Shown: positions 18,531-27,284, numbered from the stretch's first letter. The stretch is 64,000 nt of DNA from Rhizobium sp. AAP43 (GCF_001296045.1 NZ_LJHS01000007.1:62001-126000), one strand, 5' to 3'. The notes: generated by a model not told the origin, from the sequence alone. Numbers and translations are program-made.

Positions 18531-20174
18531 ATGGTCTTGCTGAAGACACTGCTGGCTTTCAGGCCCCGCCTGCGGAGCGAATGGTTGAGCGTGGCTGTTG
18601 CGGCCTATCTTCTAATACTGCTCAACGGCACCTTCTGGCATAAGTCGCTTGCCTACCTCAACGGCGAGACATTTGCGCTTTTGACGCTGATGATTGGCTT
18701 GTTTGCCGGCTTTGTCGCGATCAGCGTGACCTTCTCGGCAAAGTTTGTCATCAAGCCCGTCTTGATCCTGTTCGTGATCTCCAGTGTCGCATCTGCCTGG
18801 TTCATGGATCACTTCGGGGTCGTCATCGACGGCGAAATGATTCGCAATGCCGTTGAAACGAACACCGCCGAGGCAGGGCATCTGATCACCGGTGCGTTCA
18901 TCATCCATATTCTGCTTTATGGTGTTCTGCCGTCGGTATTCATCCTGTGGGTCAAGGTCGTCCACCGTCCGATCCTTGCCAAGGTTGGGGTCAATCTCCT
19001 CGTCATCTTGCCTTGCGTTCTGGTGTTGGCTGGCTCGGCCTATCTCAACAGCGGTACTTATATCTTCAACATTCGCGAACATCGCGACTGGTTCCGCACG
19101 CTTAATCCCTTCTTTCCCATGGCGAGTGCGGCGGGTTTCGTAATCGGTCAGACGAAGGAACGAAACGTCGTCGTGGAGTCCCTCGGTACGGATGCGAAAG
19201 TGGCGGATGAGCGGAAAGCCAGCGGCCGTAAGGCGCGTGTGACGATCTTGGTTGTCGGCGAAACCGCGCGTGCGCAGAACTTCCAGCTTGGTGGGTATAG
19301 GCGAGAGACCAATCCGCAGCTTGCGAAGCAAGACATTGTTTATTTCCAAGACACATCGAGCTGTGGCACGGCAACGGCGGTTTCGCTTCCTTGCATGTTT
19401 TCGGTCTATGGCCGCTCGGGATATTCCCACGCCAAGGGGCTGGCCACCGAGAACCTGATGGATGTGCTCAAACATGCGGGCGTTAAGACGGAATGGTGGG
19501 ACAACAACACGGGCGACAAGCACGTGGCTGACCGAACGCAGAAGACGGAATTCTTCAAGTCGGATGACGCGCGCTTCTGCTCCGGCGGGGAATGCCTTGA
19601 TGACATTCTGCTCGATGGTCTCGGTGCCAGGTTGGACAAGGTCGACGGTGACACCGTCCTTGTGCTGCATCAGTTGGGCAACCACGGGCCCGCCTACTAT
19701 CTGCGCTATCCCGAAGCCTACCGAAAATTCGTTCCCGACTGTCAAACCGTTGAGTTTGAGTCGTGTTCGCCGGAGACGATCACGAATGCCTATGACAATG
19801 CGATCCTGTATACTGACCACATCCTGTCTGAAGTGATAGAGACGCTGAAGGCGCGTCAGGACCGTTTCGACGGTGCCATGATCTACATGTCGGACCACGG
19901 CGAATCCCTTGGAGAAAATGGTCTCTACCTACACGGCGCTCCATACATGTTCGCACCTGAGCAGCAGACGAAAATCCCCTTCGTGGTTTGGACTGCGCCT
20001 GGACTCGATCGCTCTGTCGGCATCGACAAGGCTTGTCTTGGGGGGAATGTGAAAACACCGCACTCGCATGACAACCTCTTCCATAGCGTCCTCGGACTGA
20101 TGCAGGTGAGAACCCAAGTCTATGACCCCCGGCTGGACATCTTCGCCGGTTGCAAGACTGGAGCCACGTCATGA
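18531..20174 (+). CDS. eptA: Lipid A phosphoethanolamine transferase EptA
   Basis: A 547-residue inner-membrane enzyme of the EptA/MCR family. Five N-terminal membrane helices (to about residue 180) are followed by a periplasmic alkaline-phosphatase-fold domain. Thr280 in SCGTATAVSLPCMFS is the phosphoethanolamine acceptor, Glu244 (VVGETARAQNF) and the DHGESLGENG region supply zinc ligands. It transfers phosphoethanolamine to lipid A, lowering negative charge and raising resistance to cationic peptides. Its stop overlaps the dgkA start (ATGA). A regulatory box lies upstream at 18471. Confidence 0.92.
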   Translation: MVLLKTLLAFRPRLRSEWLSVAVAAYLLILLNGTFWHKSLAYLNGETFALLTLMIGLFAGFVAISVTFSAKFVIKPVLILFVISSVASAWFMDHFGVVIDGEMIRNAVETNTAEAGHLITGAFIIHILLYGVLPSVFILWVKVVHRPILAKVGVNLLVILPCVLVLAGSAYLNSGTYIFNIREHRDWFRTLNPFFPMASAAGFVIGQTKERNVVVESLGTDAKVADERKASGRKARVTILVVGETARAQNFQLGGYRRETNPQLAKQDIVYFQDTSSCGTATAVSLPCMFSVYGRSGYSHAKGLATENLMDVLKHAGVKTEWWDNNTGDKHVADRTQKTEFFKSDDARFCSGGECLDDILLDGLGARLDKVDGDTVLVLHQLGNHGPAYYLRYPEAYRKFVPDCQTVEFESCSPETITNAYDNAILYTDHILSEVIETLKARQDRFDGAMIYMSDHGESLGENGLYLHGAPYMFAPEQQTKIPFVVWTAPGLDRSVGIDKACLGGNVKTPHSHDNLFHSVLGLMQVRTQVYDPRLDIFAGCKTGATS

Positions 20175-20560
20175 GCACGGGCACGCGCGTCCGGTACCGT
20201 AAGCTTGATGGCTTTGCCCATCTTCGTGCGGCTGCCGGTTATTCGGCCGGCGGTCTGTCACGCCTCTGGAAGGAGGCCGCTTTCCGCCATGAAATCCTCG
20301 CCGGGATCAGCCTTGCCGTGATCTATGGCTGGCTGCATGTGAAGCCCTCCATTGCGCTAGCCGCTGTTGTACTCTTCCTTCTTCTGATCGCTGCAGAGGC
20401 ACTGAACACAGCAATCGAGGAGATCATTGACCGGATCTCGCCGGAGATCTCCGAGACGGGGCGCCATGCAAAGGATCTCGGTTCGCTTGCCGTCTTTTGC
20501 ATGATTACGGCCAACGCTGTGCTACTCGGCTATGCCGTGGCGACCTTCCTCCTTGGGTAG
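20171..20560 (+). CDS. dgkA: Diacylglycerol kinase DgkA
   Basis: A 129-residue integral-membrane kinase with three helices. The family signature EALNTAIEEIIDRISPE is at about residues 76-92. It phosphorylates diacylglycerol to phosphatidic acid. The start at 20171 overlaps the eptA stop by 4 bp, so translation is coupled; the frame also opens at 20150 but that start lies inside eptA. EptA releases diacylglycerol from phosphatidylethanolamine, so a coupled kinase recycles its by-product. Confidence 0.93.
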   Translation: MSTGTRVRYRKLDGFAHLRAAAGYSAGGLSRLWKEAAFRHEILAGISLAVIYGWLHVKPSIALAAVVLFLLLIAAEALNTAIEEIIDRISPEISETGRHAKDLGSLAVFCMITANAVLLGYAVATFLLG

Positions 20561-20865
20561 GGCTTTATCCTGCGGTTTGCCGCGAATCGTCTTCCATGGC
20601 TAAAGGTCAAGAAAAGAAAATGACGGGTGGACCGCATCTCTGGTTGTGGGAGGCAAGTGGATCCCTCAAACGTCGCGAAGCGCATGAAGAGACTGCCGGG
20701 AGATTGCGAGCAAATCGAGGTCTGATCAAGATTTTTGCTGATGCGCATACCATTTGGTGCAAGCTTTGACGTCGTCCGCCACAATCGGGGACGAACCGAC
20801 TCTGCCAGCCAGGGCCCAGCGAGAAACGCTTAGGTTTGTTCTATCCCTGACTGCAGGTGGTTCGC
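20561..20865. other. Intergenic region without recognised feature
   Basis: 305 bp between dgkA and the oppositely directed PepSY gene. Only a weak 4-bp hairpin (GCGG-TTTG-CCGC at 20571-20582) is seen. Short frames on both strands have no family resemblance or clear ribosome site. Confidence 0.5.
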
Positions 20866-21132
20866 TCAGTCGCTATTTTGCATGATGATGAACTGGAAGG
20901 TCTGCGGGTCGAAAAAGGCTTCGACCTTGTTGCCCTCGGCATTGATAGCGTCGGCTTCGTAGCAGCCGTCTTCGGCCTTGATTGACAGAACATCCCAACC
21001 TGCGGCTTCAAGCTTGGTTTCCAGCGCTTCGCGTGGTTGCCAGTCAGCCATCGGCACGGAACATTTTTCAGAAGCGAGTGCGGTGCCGCCAAGACCGGCA
21101 AAGAGGAAAAAGGATATGGTGATAGGGCGCAT
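20866..21132 (-). CDS. Small secreted PepSY-domain protein
   Basis: An 88-residue protein with a signal peptide (MRPITISFFLFAGLGGTALAS) and a single PepSY-like domain (LETKLEAAGWDVLSIKAEDG, then GNKVEAFFDPQTFQFI). Two Cys residues (24 and 57 or close) could form a disulfide. PepSY proteins bind peptides or modulate membrane sensors. It is divergent from the two-component genes and has its own copy of the shared box at 21181-21200, so it may feed back on the sensor kinase. Confidence 0.8.
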   Translation of the reverse strand: MRPITISFFLFAGLGGTALASEKCSVPMADWQPREALETKLEAAGWDVLSIKAEDGCYEADAINAEGNKVEAFFDPQTFQFIIMQNSD

Positions 21133-21180
21133 CTTGGCGTGTAGCTTTCCATTCTGGATACGTCACAAAGGTGCCGCCAG

Positions 21181-21200
21181 AAGCTGACAGCCACCTGAAG
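21181..21200 (-). promoter_or_regulatory. Candidate response-regulator box facing the PepSY gene
   Basis: Read on the minus strand: CTTCAG-GTGG-CTGTCAG-C-TT, matching the eptA box in all fixed positions. It lies 48 bp before the PepSY start. Confidence 0.65.
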
Positions 21201-21224
21201 CCAGACTGCACACCTTGCGGGTGG

Positions 21225-21243
21225 TTCAGCAGCCTGTCAGTTT
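21225..21243 (+). promoter_or_regulatory. Candidate response-regulator box facing the two-component operon
   Basis: TTCAG-CAGC-CTGTCAG-T-TT, 45 bp before the response-regulator start. With the minus-strand copy at 21181-21200 it forms a divergent pair in one 156-bp gap, as expected for autoregulation. Confidence 0.65.
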
Positions 21244-21288
21244 CCAAGGCGACAGGTGTTGGTGGGTTGCTTCTCTAAGGTTTGGAAG

Positions 21289-21957
21289 ATGCGCGTTTTG
21301 TTGGTCGAGGATGACGATCTTCTGGGGGATGCCGTAAGGACGCATGTTCACCGCCAGGGCCATGCAATCGACTGGTCTCTGTCTTGCGACGAGGCTGAGG
21401 CTAGCCTTGCTGCGGCAAATTATGATCTCGTCCTGCTCGACCTGCGGCTGCCTGATGGCAATGGCCTGGACATTCTAAAAGGCTTACGCGCACGCCGGGA
21501 CGCCACACCTGTCATTATCATGACGGCGCATGACCAGGTTTCCGACAGGATTGCCGGGTTGAACGCTGGAGCCGACGACTATCTGGTCAAGCCGGTCGAC
21601 CTCGGAGAATTGCAGGCTCGCATTCACGCTGTTGCGCGCCGCTATGGAACGCACAAATTACCCGCCTTCGTCGTGAGAGGCATATCCATATATCCGTCAG
21701 ACCGTCGAATCACGGACCAGAATGGTGAGGACATTGCAATTTCTTCCCGGGAATGGGCCGTTCTCGACCGTCTGATTGCAAGAAAAAAGGCGATTGTCTC
21801 GAAGGCGCAGATCGAGGAGGCGCTTTACGAGTTTGGTGCCGAAGTGGAGAGCAACACGGTCGAGGTCTATGTGAGCCGGCTGCGTCGGAAACTGGGTAAA
21901 GAGACAATCGAGACGGTGCGCGGCGTCGGCTACAGGATGTCCGCCGATGCGTCGTAA
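21289..21957 (+). CDS. OmpR-family response regulator (probable eptA regulator)
   Basis: A 222-residue regulator. The receiver domain has the acid pocket at Asp8/Asp9, phosphoacceptor Asp51 (LVLLDLRLPDG) and Lys in DDYLVKPVDLGEL. The C-terminal winged helix ends in EVYVSRLRRKLGKETIETVRGVGYRM. The start at 21289 (MRVLLVEDD) is preferred to the frame opening at 21256. It overlaps the kinase gene by 11 bp. The boxes before its own operon, eptA-dgkA and the PepSY gene suggest its regulon; PmrA plays this role in enterobacteria. Confidence 0.9.
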   Translation: MRVLLVEDDDLLGDAVRTHVHRQGHAIDWSLSCDEAEASLAAANYDLVLLDLRLPDGNGLDILKGLRARRDATPVIIMTAHDQVSDRIAGLNAGADDYLVKPVDLGELQARIHAVARRYGTHKLPAFVVRGISIYPSDRRITDQNGEDIAISSREWAVLDRLIARKKAIVSKAQIEEALYEFGAEVESNTVEVYVSRLRRKLGKETIETVRGVGYRMSADAS

Positions 21958-23308
21958 TCAATACAGCCTTTCCGGACATCTTGTCCTGTCGATCTCTGTC
22001 ATGCTCGCTATCCTGTGGGCTGTCGGTGTCGGACTGGCAATCCATGTCATGCGCGGGGAATTTGACGAGGTTTTCGACAGTGGCCTGCAGGAAACGACCG
22101 AGCGGCTTGCCCCGCTTGTCGTTGACGATTTCTTCCGTCGAGACACAGTCGATGAACCCTATCGGATTGCCCAGTTGCGCAGCGACAGCACCGATGAGTA
22201 CCTGACTTACCAGGTGAGGGATGCGAGCGGGCGGGTTCTGATGCATTCGCATAATGTCGATGCTGTCCCTTATCCGGCGCCGCTTGTGCCTGGCTTCTGG
22301 AGTGAGGGCGATCGCCGCTTTTTCACAGTCGCGACGATCAAGGACACCTTGTTTATCCAGGTTGCGGATTCGCTCGAGCACCGGCAGGAAGCAACGCTCG
22401 AAAGCGCGATTGCCCTGCTGTTCCCAATCCTGTTTCTCCTGCCGATCGCCATGCTCGCGACCGGCTGGATCGTCGTGCGTGCGACCAAACCTATTGATAA
22501 CCTTCGCGTGGCGATCAGTGCGCGAGACGGCGCAAATCTGGAGCCGATCAACATTGCCGGACTGCCGGCCGAAATTGCAACCATTCCGCTTTCGGTCAAC
22601 ACCCTGCTTGGGCGATTGAAATTGGCGATGCAGGCCGAGCGCGATCTGGCAGCAAACAGTGCTCACGAGCTGAGAACACCTCTGGCAGGCGCACTTGCAC
22701 AGACCGAACTTCTCGCCGGGCAGTTGGAGCGACCGTCCGACAAGGCGCGTGCCGATCGCGTGCTCGAGGCATTGCGCCGCCTGTCTCAGATGCTGGAAAA
22801 ATTGCTGCAGCTATCGCGCGCTGAGGCTGGTATTGGGCTGGCCGACAGTGTCCTCGATCTCTGGGCCTTGTTCGATTTGCTTGTCGAGGAGTTTCGCCGG
22901 ACGAACCCTTCAAGCCAAGTGGAGATCGTGCGGAAGGGAAGTCAGGCGCCGATCGTCAGGCGGCTCGATCCAGATGCTTTCGCCATCGCCTTCAACAATA
23001 TTCTCGAAAATGCGCAGCGTTACGGCATGCCCGGGCACCCAATCACCATCATTCATGATCCCGCAGGCCGGATCACCGTCAGTAATGTTGTCGTCGATCC
23101 GCTCGAACCGGACGTAAACATTTATCGCCGCCGCTTCCGACGTGGCAATTCCCGCGCACCCGGTTCCGGTCTGGGGCTTGCAATCGTCGATACACTGATG
23201 AGCCAGATGGGCGGCGCTCTGGTGCTGGGGTCGCGAAACGCGGCCAATGGCGATGTCGTGTTTGAATGCACACTCGATTTGGACGCGTCCAATGCTGCCA
23301 CTATGTAG
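21947..23308 (+). CDS. Sensor histidine kinase
   Basis: A 453-residue kinase: membrane helix at about residues 10-32, a periplasmic sensor of about 130 residues, second helix near 160-180, HAMP linker, HisKA with His240 (ANSAHELRTPLAG), and a HATPase_c domain (FNNILENAQRYG; GSGLGLAIVDTLM). It overlaps the regulator gene by 11 bp. The sensor region is acidic in several places (DDFFRRDTVDE), which would suit cation or cationic-peptide sensing, but that is inference. Confidence 0.9.
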   Translation: MRRNQYSLSGHLVLSISVMLAILWAVGVGLAIHVMRGEFDEVFDSGLQETTERLAPLVVDDFFRRDTVDEPYRIAQLRSDSTDEYLTYQVRDASGRVLMHSHNVDAVPYPAPLVPGFWSEGDRRFFTVATIKDTLFIQVADSLEHRQEATLESAIALLFPILFLLPIAMLATGWIVVRATKPIDNLRVAISARDGANLEPINIAGLPAEIATIPLSVNTLLGRLKLAMQAERDLAANSAHELRTPLAGALAQTELLAGQLERPSDKARADRVLEALRRLSQMLEKLLQLSRAEAGIGLADSVLDLWALFDLLVEEFRRTNPSSQVEIVRKGSQAPIVRRLDPDAFAIAFNNILENAQRYGMPGHPITIIHDPAGRITVSNVVVDPLEPDVNIYRRRFRRGNSRAPGSGLGLAIVDTLMSQMGGALVLGSRNAANGDVVFECTLDLDASNAATM

Positions 23309-23446
23309 GCAAGGTAACCGGATGCCGAACAGACTGGCTTTGTTGCGACACCATGCTGATTGTCCCAATACCTCAATTCTACGGGATCACTTCAGAGATA
23401 TCTTAACAAAGCTGTGCTGAATTGGCTCTCAAAGGAGAGTTTGTTC

Positions 23447-24385
23447 ATGCGCTTTTTGTTCAGTCTGGTCTTCGGACTTATCGTCGCAATGACCCAGCAC
23501 AGTGGTGCCTTGGCTCAGCAGCAGTGGGTGGCAGCCAACGCGACGAAGCAGGTGAACTATACGCTCGACAATGTCAGTTGGGTGCCCCTTACCAAGGGAA
23601 TGTCTGTTCCGGACAAGGCCTGGATTTCAACAGGTCCGCGTGGTCGCGTGCAGCTGGTCCGCGGTACAGAGAGCATTTCCTTCCAACCCAATACGGTGGC
23701 AGCGATTGTCGACCGCAGCGGTCTCTTCACGCGCAAGACCGAAGTCGTCCAGCAGATCGGCGAAATTACGCTGCAGATCGAGAAGCGGCAGAAGCCGCAC
23801 ACCACTGTTCAGACCCCTTTTCTCGCGGCCGTGGTCAAAGGAACAGGATTTACCGTCTCTGTTACCAAATCGAGTGCGAATGTCGCCGTCGATCATGGGC
23901 TTGTCCAAGTGACGAGTTTTGAAAGCGGTCAGCGTAGCGATGTCGGCGCTGGACAGGGTGCCCGGGTCGACGCTGGCGGAATGACGGTCGTTGGCGTCAA
24001 GAGTAAGCCGAGTATCACACGCGTAGCCAAATCGCCTGCCGTTGTCCCCGCGATCGGTGCACCGCCCAAGACCAATGCCTCACCCGCCAAATCGAATTCC
24101 AAATCATCTTCTGACAAGTCGGACACTGGGAATGGTTCGTCGAACTCCAACTCGGGCGGCAATGGAAACAGCGGTGGCAATGGAAATGGCAATTCTGGTG
24201 GGAACGGGAATGGCAATTCCGGGGGTAACGGCAATGCTGGAGGAAACGGCAATGGGAACGGTAACTCCGGTGGAAACGGGAACGGAAACGGGAACGGGAA
24301 CGCTGGGGGCAACGGGAATGCGAATGGCAACGGGAACGGCAATGGTAATGGCAACAACGGTGAAGATGAAGACGATGATGATTGA
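23447..24385 (+). CDS. Secreted FecR-domain protein with Asn/Gly-rich tail
   Basis: A 312-residue protein with a signal peptide ending at about ALAQ (residue 23). Residues 25-190 form a FecR-type beta domain (GPRGRVQLVRGTESISFQPNT; TVQTPFLAAVVKGTGFTV). A Lys/Ser/Pro linker follows, then residues 228-304 are almost only Asn, Gly and Ser, ending in EDEDDDD. Start at 23447 is set by AAAGGAG 9 bases before it. It precedes a CHASE2 protein by 65 bp; secreted FecR proteins and CHASE2 membrane enzymes are often neighbours, so the FecR protein may be the outer signal partner. Confidence 0.82.
   Translation: MRFLFSLVFGLIVAMTQHSGALAQQQWVAANATKQVNYTLDNVSWVPLTKGMSVPDKAWISTGPRGRVQLVRGTESISFQPNTVAAIVDRSGLFTRKTEVVQQIGEITLQIEKRQKPHTTVQTPFLAAVVKGTGFTVSVTKSSANVAVDHGLVQVTSFESGQRSDVGAGQGARVDAGGMTVVGVKSKPSITRVAKSPAVVPAIGAPPKTNASPAKSNSKSSSDKSDTGNGSSNSNSGGNGNSGGNGNGNSGGNGNGNSGGNGNAGGNGNGNGNSGGNGNGNGNGNAGGNGNANGNGNGNGNGNNGEDEDDDD
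24128..24360 (+). repeat. Low-complexity Asn-Gly codon repeat
   Basis: About 233 bp of imperfect short repeats built on the units GGNGNS and GNGN (codons AAC/AAT with GGC/GGG/GGT) inside the FecR-domain gene. The codons vary, so the peptide repeat is kept while the DNA repeat is partly broken. Length change by slippage between strains is expected. Confidence 0.85.
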
Positions 24386-24450
24386 TGCGCTCATCGCCCC
24401 GGCCGTAGTCCATAGTCCTTACTCGAAGGGCCAATAGGCCGAAGCTGAGC

Positions 24451-27261
24451 ATGAAAATATTCAGCCACGTTTTCCCTGGAGTGGGAAGATCCTCGGCTCT
24501 CCGGATCGCCGTGATTGCTCTGATTATGGCGCTTCCTCTGGTCGTGCCGGGGCTTTCCCTCACCCGCCATGTTGACAACCAGTTGTCAGAGTTCCGCTTC
24601 GCGGCGGCGCCACGGTTGGCCACGGGCGGCTTCGTCTACGCGGCCATTGATCAGAAGAGCCTGCAAGCGGTCGGAACCTGGCCTTGGCCACGCGACGTGC
24701 ATGCACAGCTTGTCGATCGTCTGATTGCGGCAGGTGCCCGCGACGTTTTTCTCGACATAGATTTCAGCACGCCCTCTTCTCCATCTGGCGATGCTCGTCT
24801 CGCCCGCGCGCTCGAAGAGGCAGGCGGCGGCGTCATCTTGCCGCTGTTTCGCCAAAACCTCGGTGCTGCTGCCTCCGACCCATTGATCGTGACGGCGCCA
24901 ATCCCTCAGCTTGCCGAACATGCCTGGCCGGCTTTGGTTGATGTCACGGTCGATGACGATGGACTCGTCCGATCCTTCCCAGTGACAGAGGCGGTCGCAG
25001 ATGTTCCGACGCAGTCTGCGGCGGCAGTTCTATCAGGCTTTTCCGATGCTGTGGTCTCTCGCCTTGCCATCGACTATTCCATACGGCCTGAGACGGTTCC
25101 GGCCTATTCTGTGTCGGACATCCTCTCCGGGAAAGTTGCAGAGGCGGAGCTGAAGGATCGGGCAGTCGTCGTCGGTGCGCATGCCACCGAATTGAAGGAT
25201 CTCTTCACTGTTCCAGTTTACGGCATTCTAAGCGGCCCGATGCTGCATGTACTGGCGGCAGAAACGCTGGCACAGGGACGAATTCTCAAAACTCTGCGTA
25301 TTGAACCCATCGCGTTCCTTTTTGCGGCACTGGTGGTCACCTACTCTCTTTTTCTACGCCATCGTTCACTGATGCTGCCCCTGGCATCTGCTTTCGCCCT
25401 CATTTCCACCACGGAAATGGTTGCCTTCCTGCTGTTCAAACAAATGGCATTGGTCATTCCGACAGCGACCTTGTGGGCCATTTTGGCTGCTGGCCTGATT
25501 ATGCTGCTGACCGAACGCATGGGCCTTAGCAGCTGGATTGCCGAACTTGTAACAGCCGAAAACCGGGATATTCGGCGTATCTTGAAGCGCGTCATCAGCG
25601 ATAGCGTCGATCCCGTGATCATCCTGGACGAGAACCTTAAACTTCTCGATGCCAGCGAAACCATGGTGACCATGCTCGCGCTTCCGGGGGCTGTCTCTCG
25701 TGGCACCTCGCTTGAGGCCTTCGCTCCGTCGGGCATGGTTGCGGCTGTCCGCGATCTGCAGGCGCGTCACAAGCAAGACGCGTCGCGCGTGCGCAGTGAT
25801 TGTGTTGAGTTCAGCCAGCAGACAATGGAGGGATCGCGCCAGCTAGAATTGGCCATCACCATCTCGTCTCTCGAAACCAGGCTTGGCGGCGAGACCTCTC
25901 CTGCCGGCTCTCATGTCGTGTGTCTCACCTTGCGTGATGTGACAGCGCGGCGGATCTACGAAATGCGCCTTAAGGAGATGGCGCGTGTCGATGAATTGAC
26001 TGGTGCGCTTACGCGCCGAGGTCTCGTGGAAACGATCCAGGAGAGCCCTGGCGACTGGTATTATCTCGCGGTCGACTTGCATCGCTTCAGCCAACTCAAC
26101 GCGACCCTCGGCCGAGAAAAGGGCGATATGGTGCTTAAGGCGGTGGCCGCCCGCATCCGCGAGCATGCGGTGCCAAACGGGGTGGTCGCTCGCATCGATG
26201 GTGATGTGCTTTGCTGCGCCCTTCCCGCAACCGCGGGTCCTGCCGGTCTGACGGAGCAGGCGGAACGATTGATGGCGCTTTTCAACTGGCCTTTCGAGGC
26301 TGGTGGGATCAAGGTCGAGCTTGATGCCAGGGCCGGCATATGCCTGGGCTCCTCCAGCCTTGGACCTGCATCGCGCTGGATCGAGGCGGCTGAAATGGCG
26401 CTGGACGATGCCAAGCGCGTGGTCGGTCGCGGCTGGCGTTCATATGATCCGGCGACGGCTCTCCGGCATGCCCGGTCACGAATGATCGAGGCCGAAATGA
26501 AGACTGCGCTCGAACGGGGCCATTTCTTCCTCCTTTATCAGCCGCAGGTGGACCTCTCCTCCGGTCAGCTGACAGGAGTTGAGGCGCTGATGCGCTGGCA
26601 ACATCCGGGCCTTGGCATGATCTCGCCGCTGGAATTCGTAAATATCGCTGAAGCCAATGGTTTCATCTGCGATCTGGGACGTTTTCTATTTGAGGAGGCA
26701 TGCAAGGCGGCCATGGCCTGGCCATCGCATGTCAGTGTTGCCGTCAATGTATCGCCTGTCCAGTTCGCCAGAGGCACGGTTCTAGATGATGTCGTCCGGG
26801 CCTTGGAGACGAGTGGTCTTTCTCCGGAGCGGCTGCATCTCGAAATCACCGAGTCCACCATGCTGGATCGCTCCGAAGCGCTGCTTGCGACGCTTCATGC
26901 CTTGCGCAGCCTTGGCGTCAGTCTTGCGCTGGATGATTTTGGTACCGGCTATTCTTCGCTGAGTTATGTCTCTGGCCTGCCATTGGACAAGCTCAAGATC
27001 GATCAGGCCTTCGTGCGTAATCTTGTCAACGATCCTGCCATGCAGTCGATCGTCATTGCGGTGACGTCGCTTGCCCATGGGCTGGGTCTTAAGGTGGTGT
27101 GTGAGGGAATTGAGACCGTCGAGCAAAGCCGGATGCTTCTCGATTTCGGATGCGAGCAGGGGCAGGGTTATTTTTTCGGTCGCCCGGCAACCGCCCAGCG
27201 CATTCTCGAAATGGCGACGGCCTCTGTCGCACGATCCTTTGGAAATCGGGTAAACGGCTGA
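24451..27261 (+). CDS. CHASE2-PAS-GGDEF-EAL membrane protein (cyclic-di-GMP phosphodiesterase)
   Basis: A 936-residue protein. An N-terminal helix, a CHASE2 sensor outside the membrane (about 40-270) and three helices (about 285-355) are followed by a PAS-like region (about 375-480), GGDEF (about 505-660) and EAL (about 675-930). The cyclase motif is decayed: RIDGDVLCCAL replaces RxGGDEFxxL. The phosphodiesterase side looks intact: GVEALMRWQHP, ITESTMLDRSE, DDFGTGYSSLSYV, DQAFVRN, CEGIETVEQ. So it should break down cyclic di-GMP, with the GGDEF part perhaps binding GTP as a regulator. Likely operon with the FecR-domain gene. Confidence 0.9.
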   Translation: MKIFSHVFPGVGRSSALRIAVIALIMALPLVVPGLSLTRHVDNQLSEFRFAAAPRLATGGFVYAAIDQKSLQAVGTWPWPRDVHAQLVDRLIAAGARDVFLDIDFSTPSSPSGDARLARALEEAGGGVILPLFRQNLGAAASDPLIVTAPIPQLAEHAWPALVDVTVDDDGLVRSFPVTEAVADVPTQSAAAVLSGFSDAVVSRLAIDYSIRPETVPAYSVSDILSGKVAEAELKDRAVVVGAHATELKDLFTVPVYGILSGPMLHVLAAETLAQGRILKTLRIEPIAFLFAALVVTYSLFLRHRSLMLPLASAFALISTTEMVAFLLFKQMALVIPTATLWAILAAGLIMLLTERMGLSSWIAELVTAENRDIRRILKRVISDSVDPVIILDENLKLLDASETMVTMLALPGAVSRGTSLEAFAPSGMVAAVRDLQARHKQDASRVRSDCVEFSQQTMEGSRQLELAITISSLETRLGGETSPAGSHVVCLTLRDVTARRIYEMRLKEMARVDELTGALTRRGLVETIQESPGDWYYLAVDLHRFSQLNATLGREKGDMVLKAVAARIREHAVPNGVVARIDGDVLCCALPATAGPAGLTEQAERLMALFNWPFEAGGIKVELDARAGICLGSSSLGPASRWIEAAEMALDDAKRVVGRGWRSYDPATALRHARSRMIEAEMKTALERGHFFLLYQPQVDLSSGQLTGVEALMRWQHPGLGMISPLEFVNIAEANGFICDLGRFLFEEACKAAMAWPSHVSVAVNVSPVQFARGTVLDDVVRALETSGLSPERLHLEITESTMLDRSEALLATLHALRSLGVSLALDDFGTGYSSLSYVSGLPLDKLKIDQAFVRNLVNDPAMQSIVIAVTSLAHGLGLKVVCEGIETVEQSRMLLDFGCEQGQGYFFGRPATAQRILEMATASVARSFGNRVNG

Positions 27262-27284
27262 AGCGCGGTCTTTGCCGGCAACCG

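Noticed and set aside
18612-19898. 428-codon minus-strand frame inside eptA
   Set aside because: Fully antisense to eptA with its catalytic motifs; composition is rich in Arg, His and Asp as in shadow frames.
23330-23350. GGCTTTGTTGCGACACC as an insertion-sequence end
   Set aside because: It resembles some IS ends but no partner repeat, target duplication or transposase fragment is near.
23360-23420. TTCAG at 23390 region as a fourth response-regulator box before the FecR-domain gene
   Set aside because: Only TTCAG matches; the second half agrees at about three of seven positions.
23929-24623. Pro/Leu/Phe- and Arg/His-rich minus-strand frames opposite the FecR-domain gene tail
   Set aside because: They are the reverse reading of the Asn/Gly codon repeat and have no start context.
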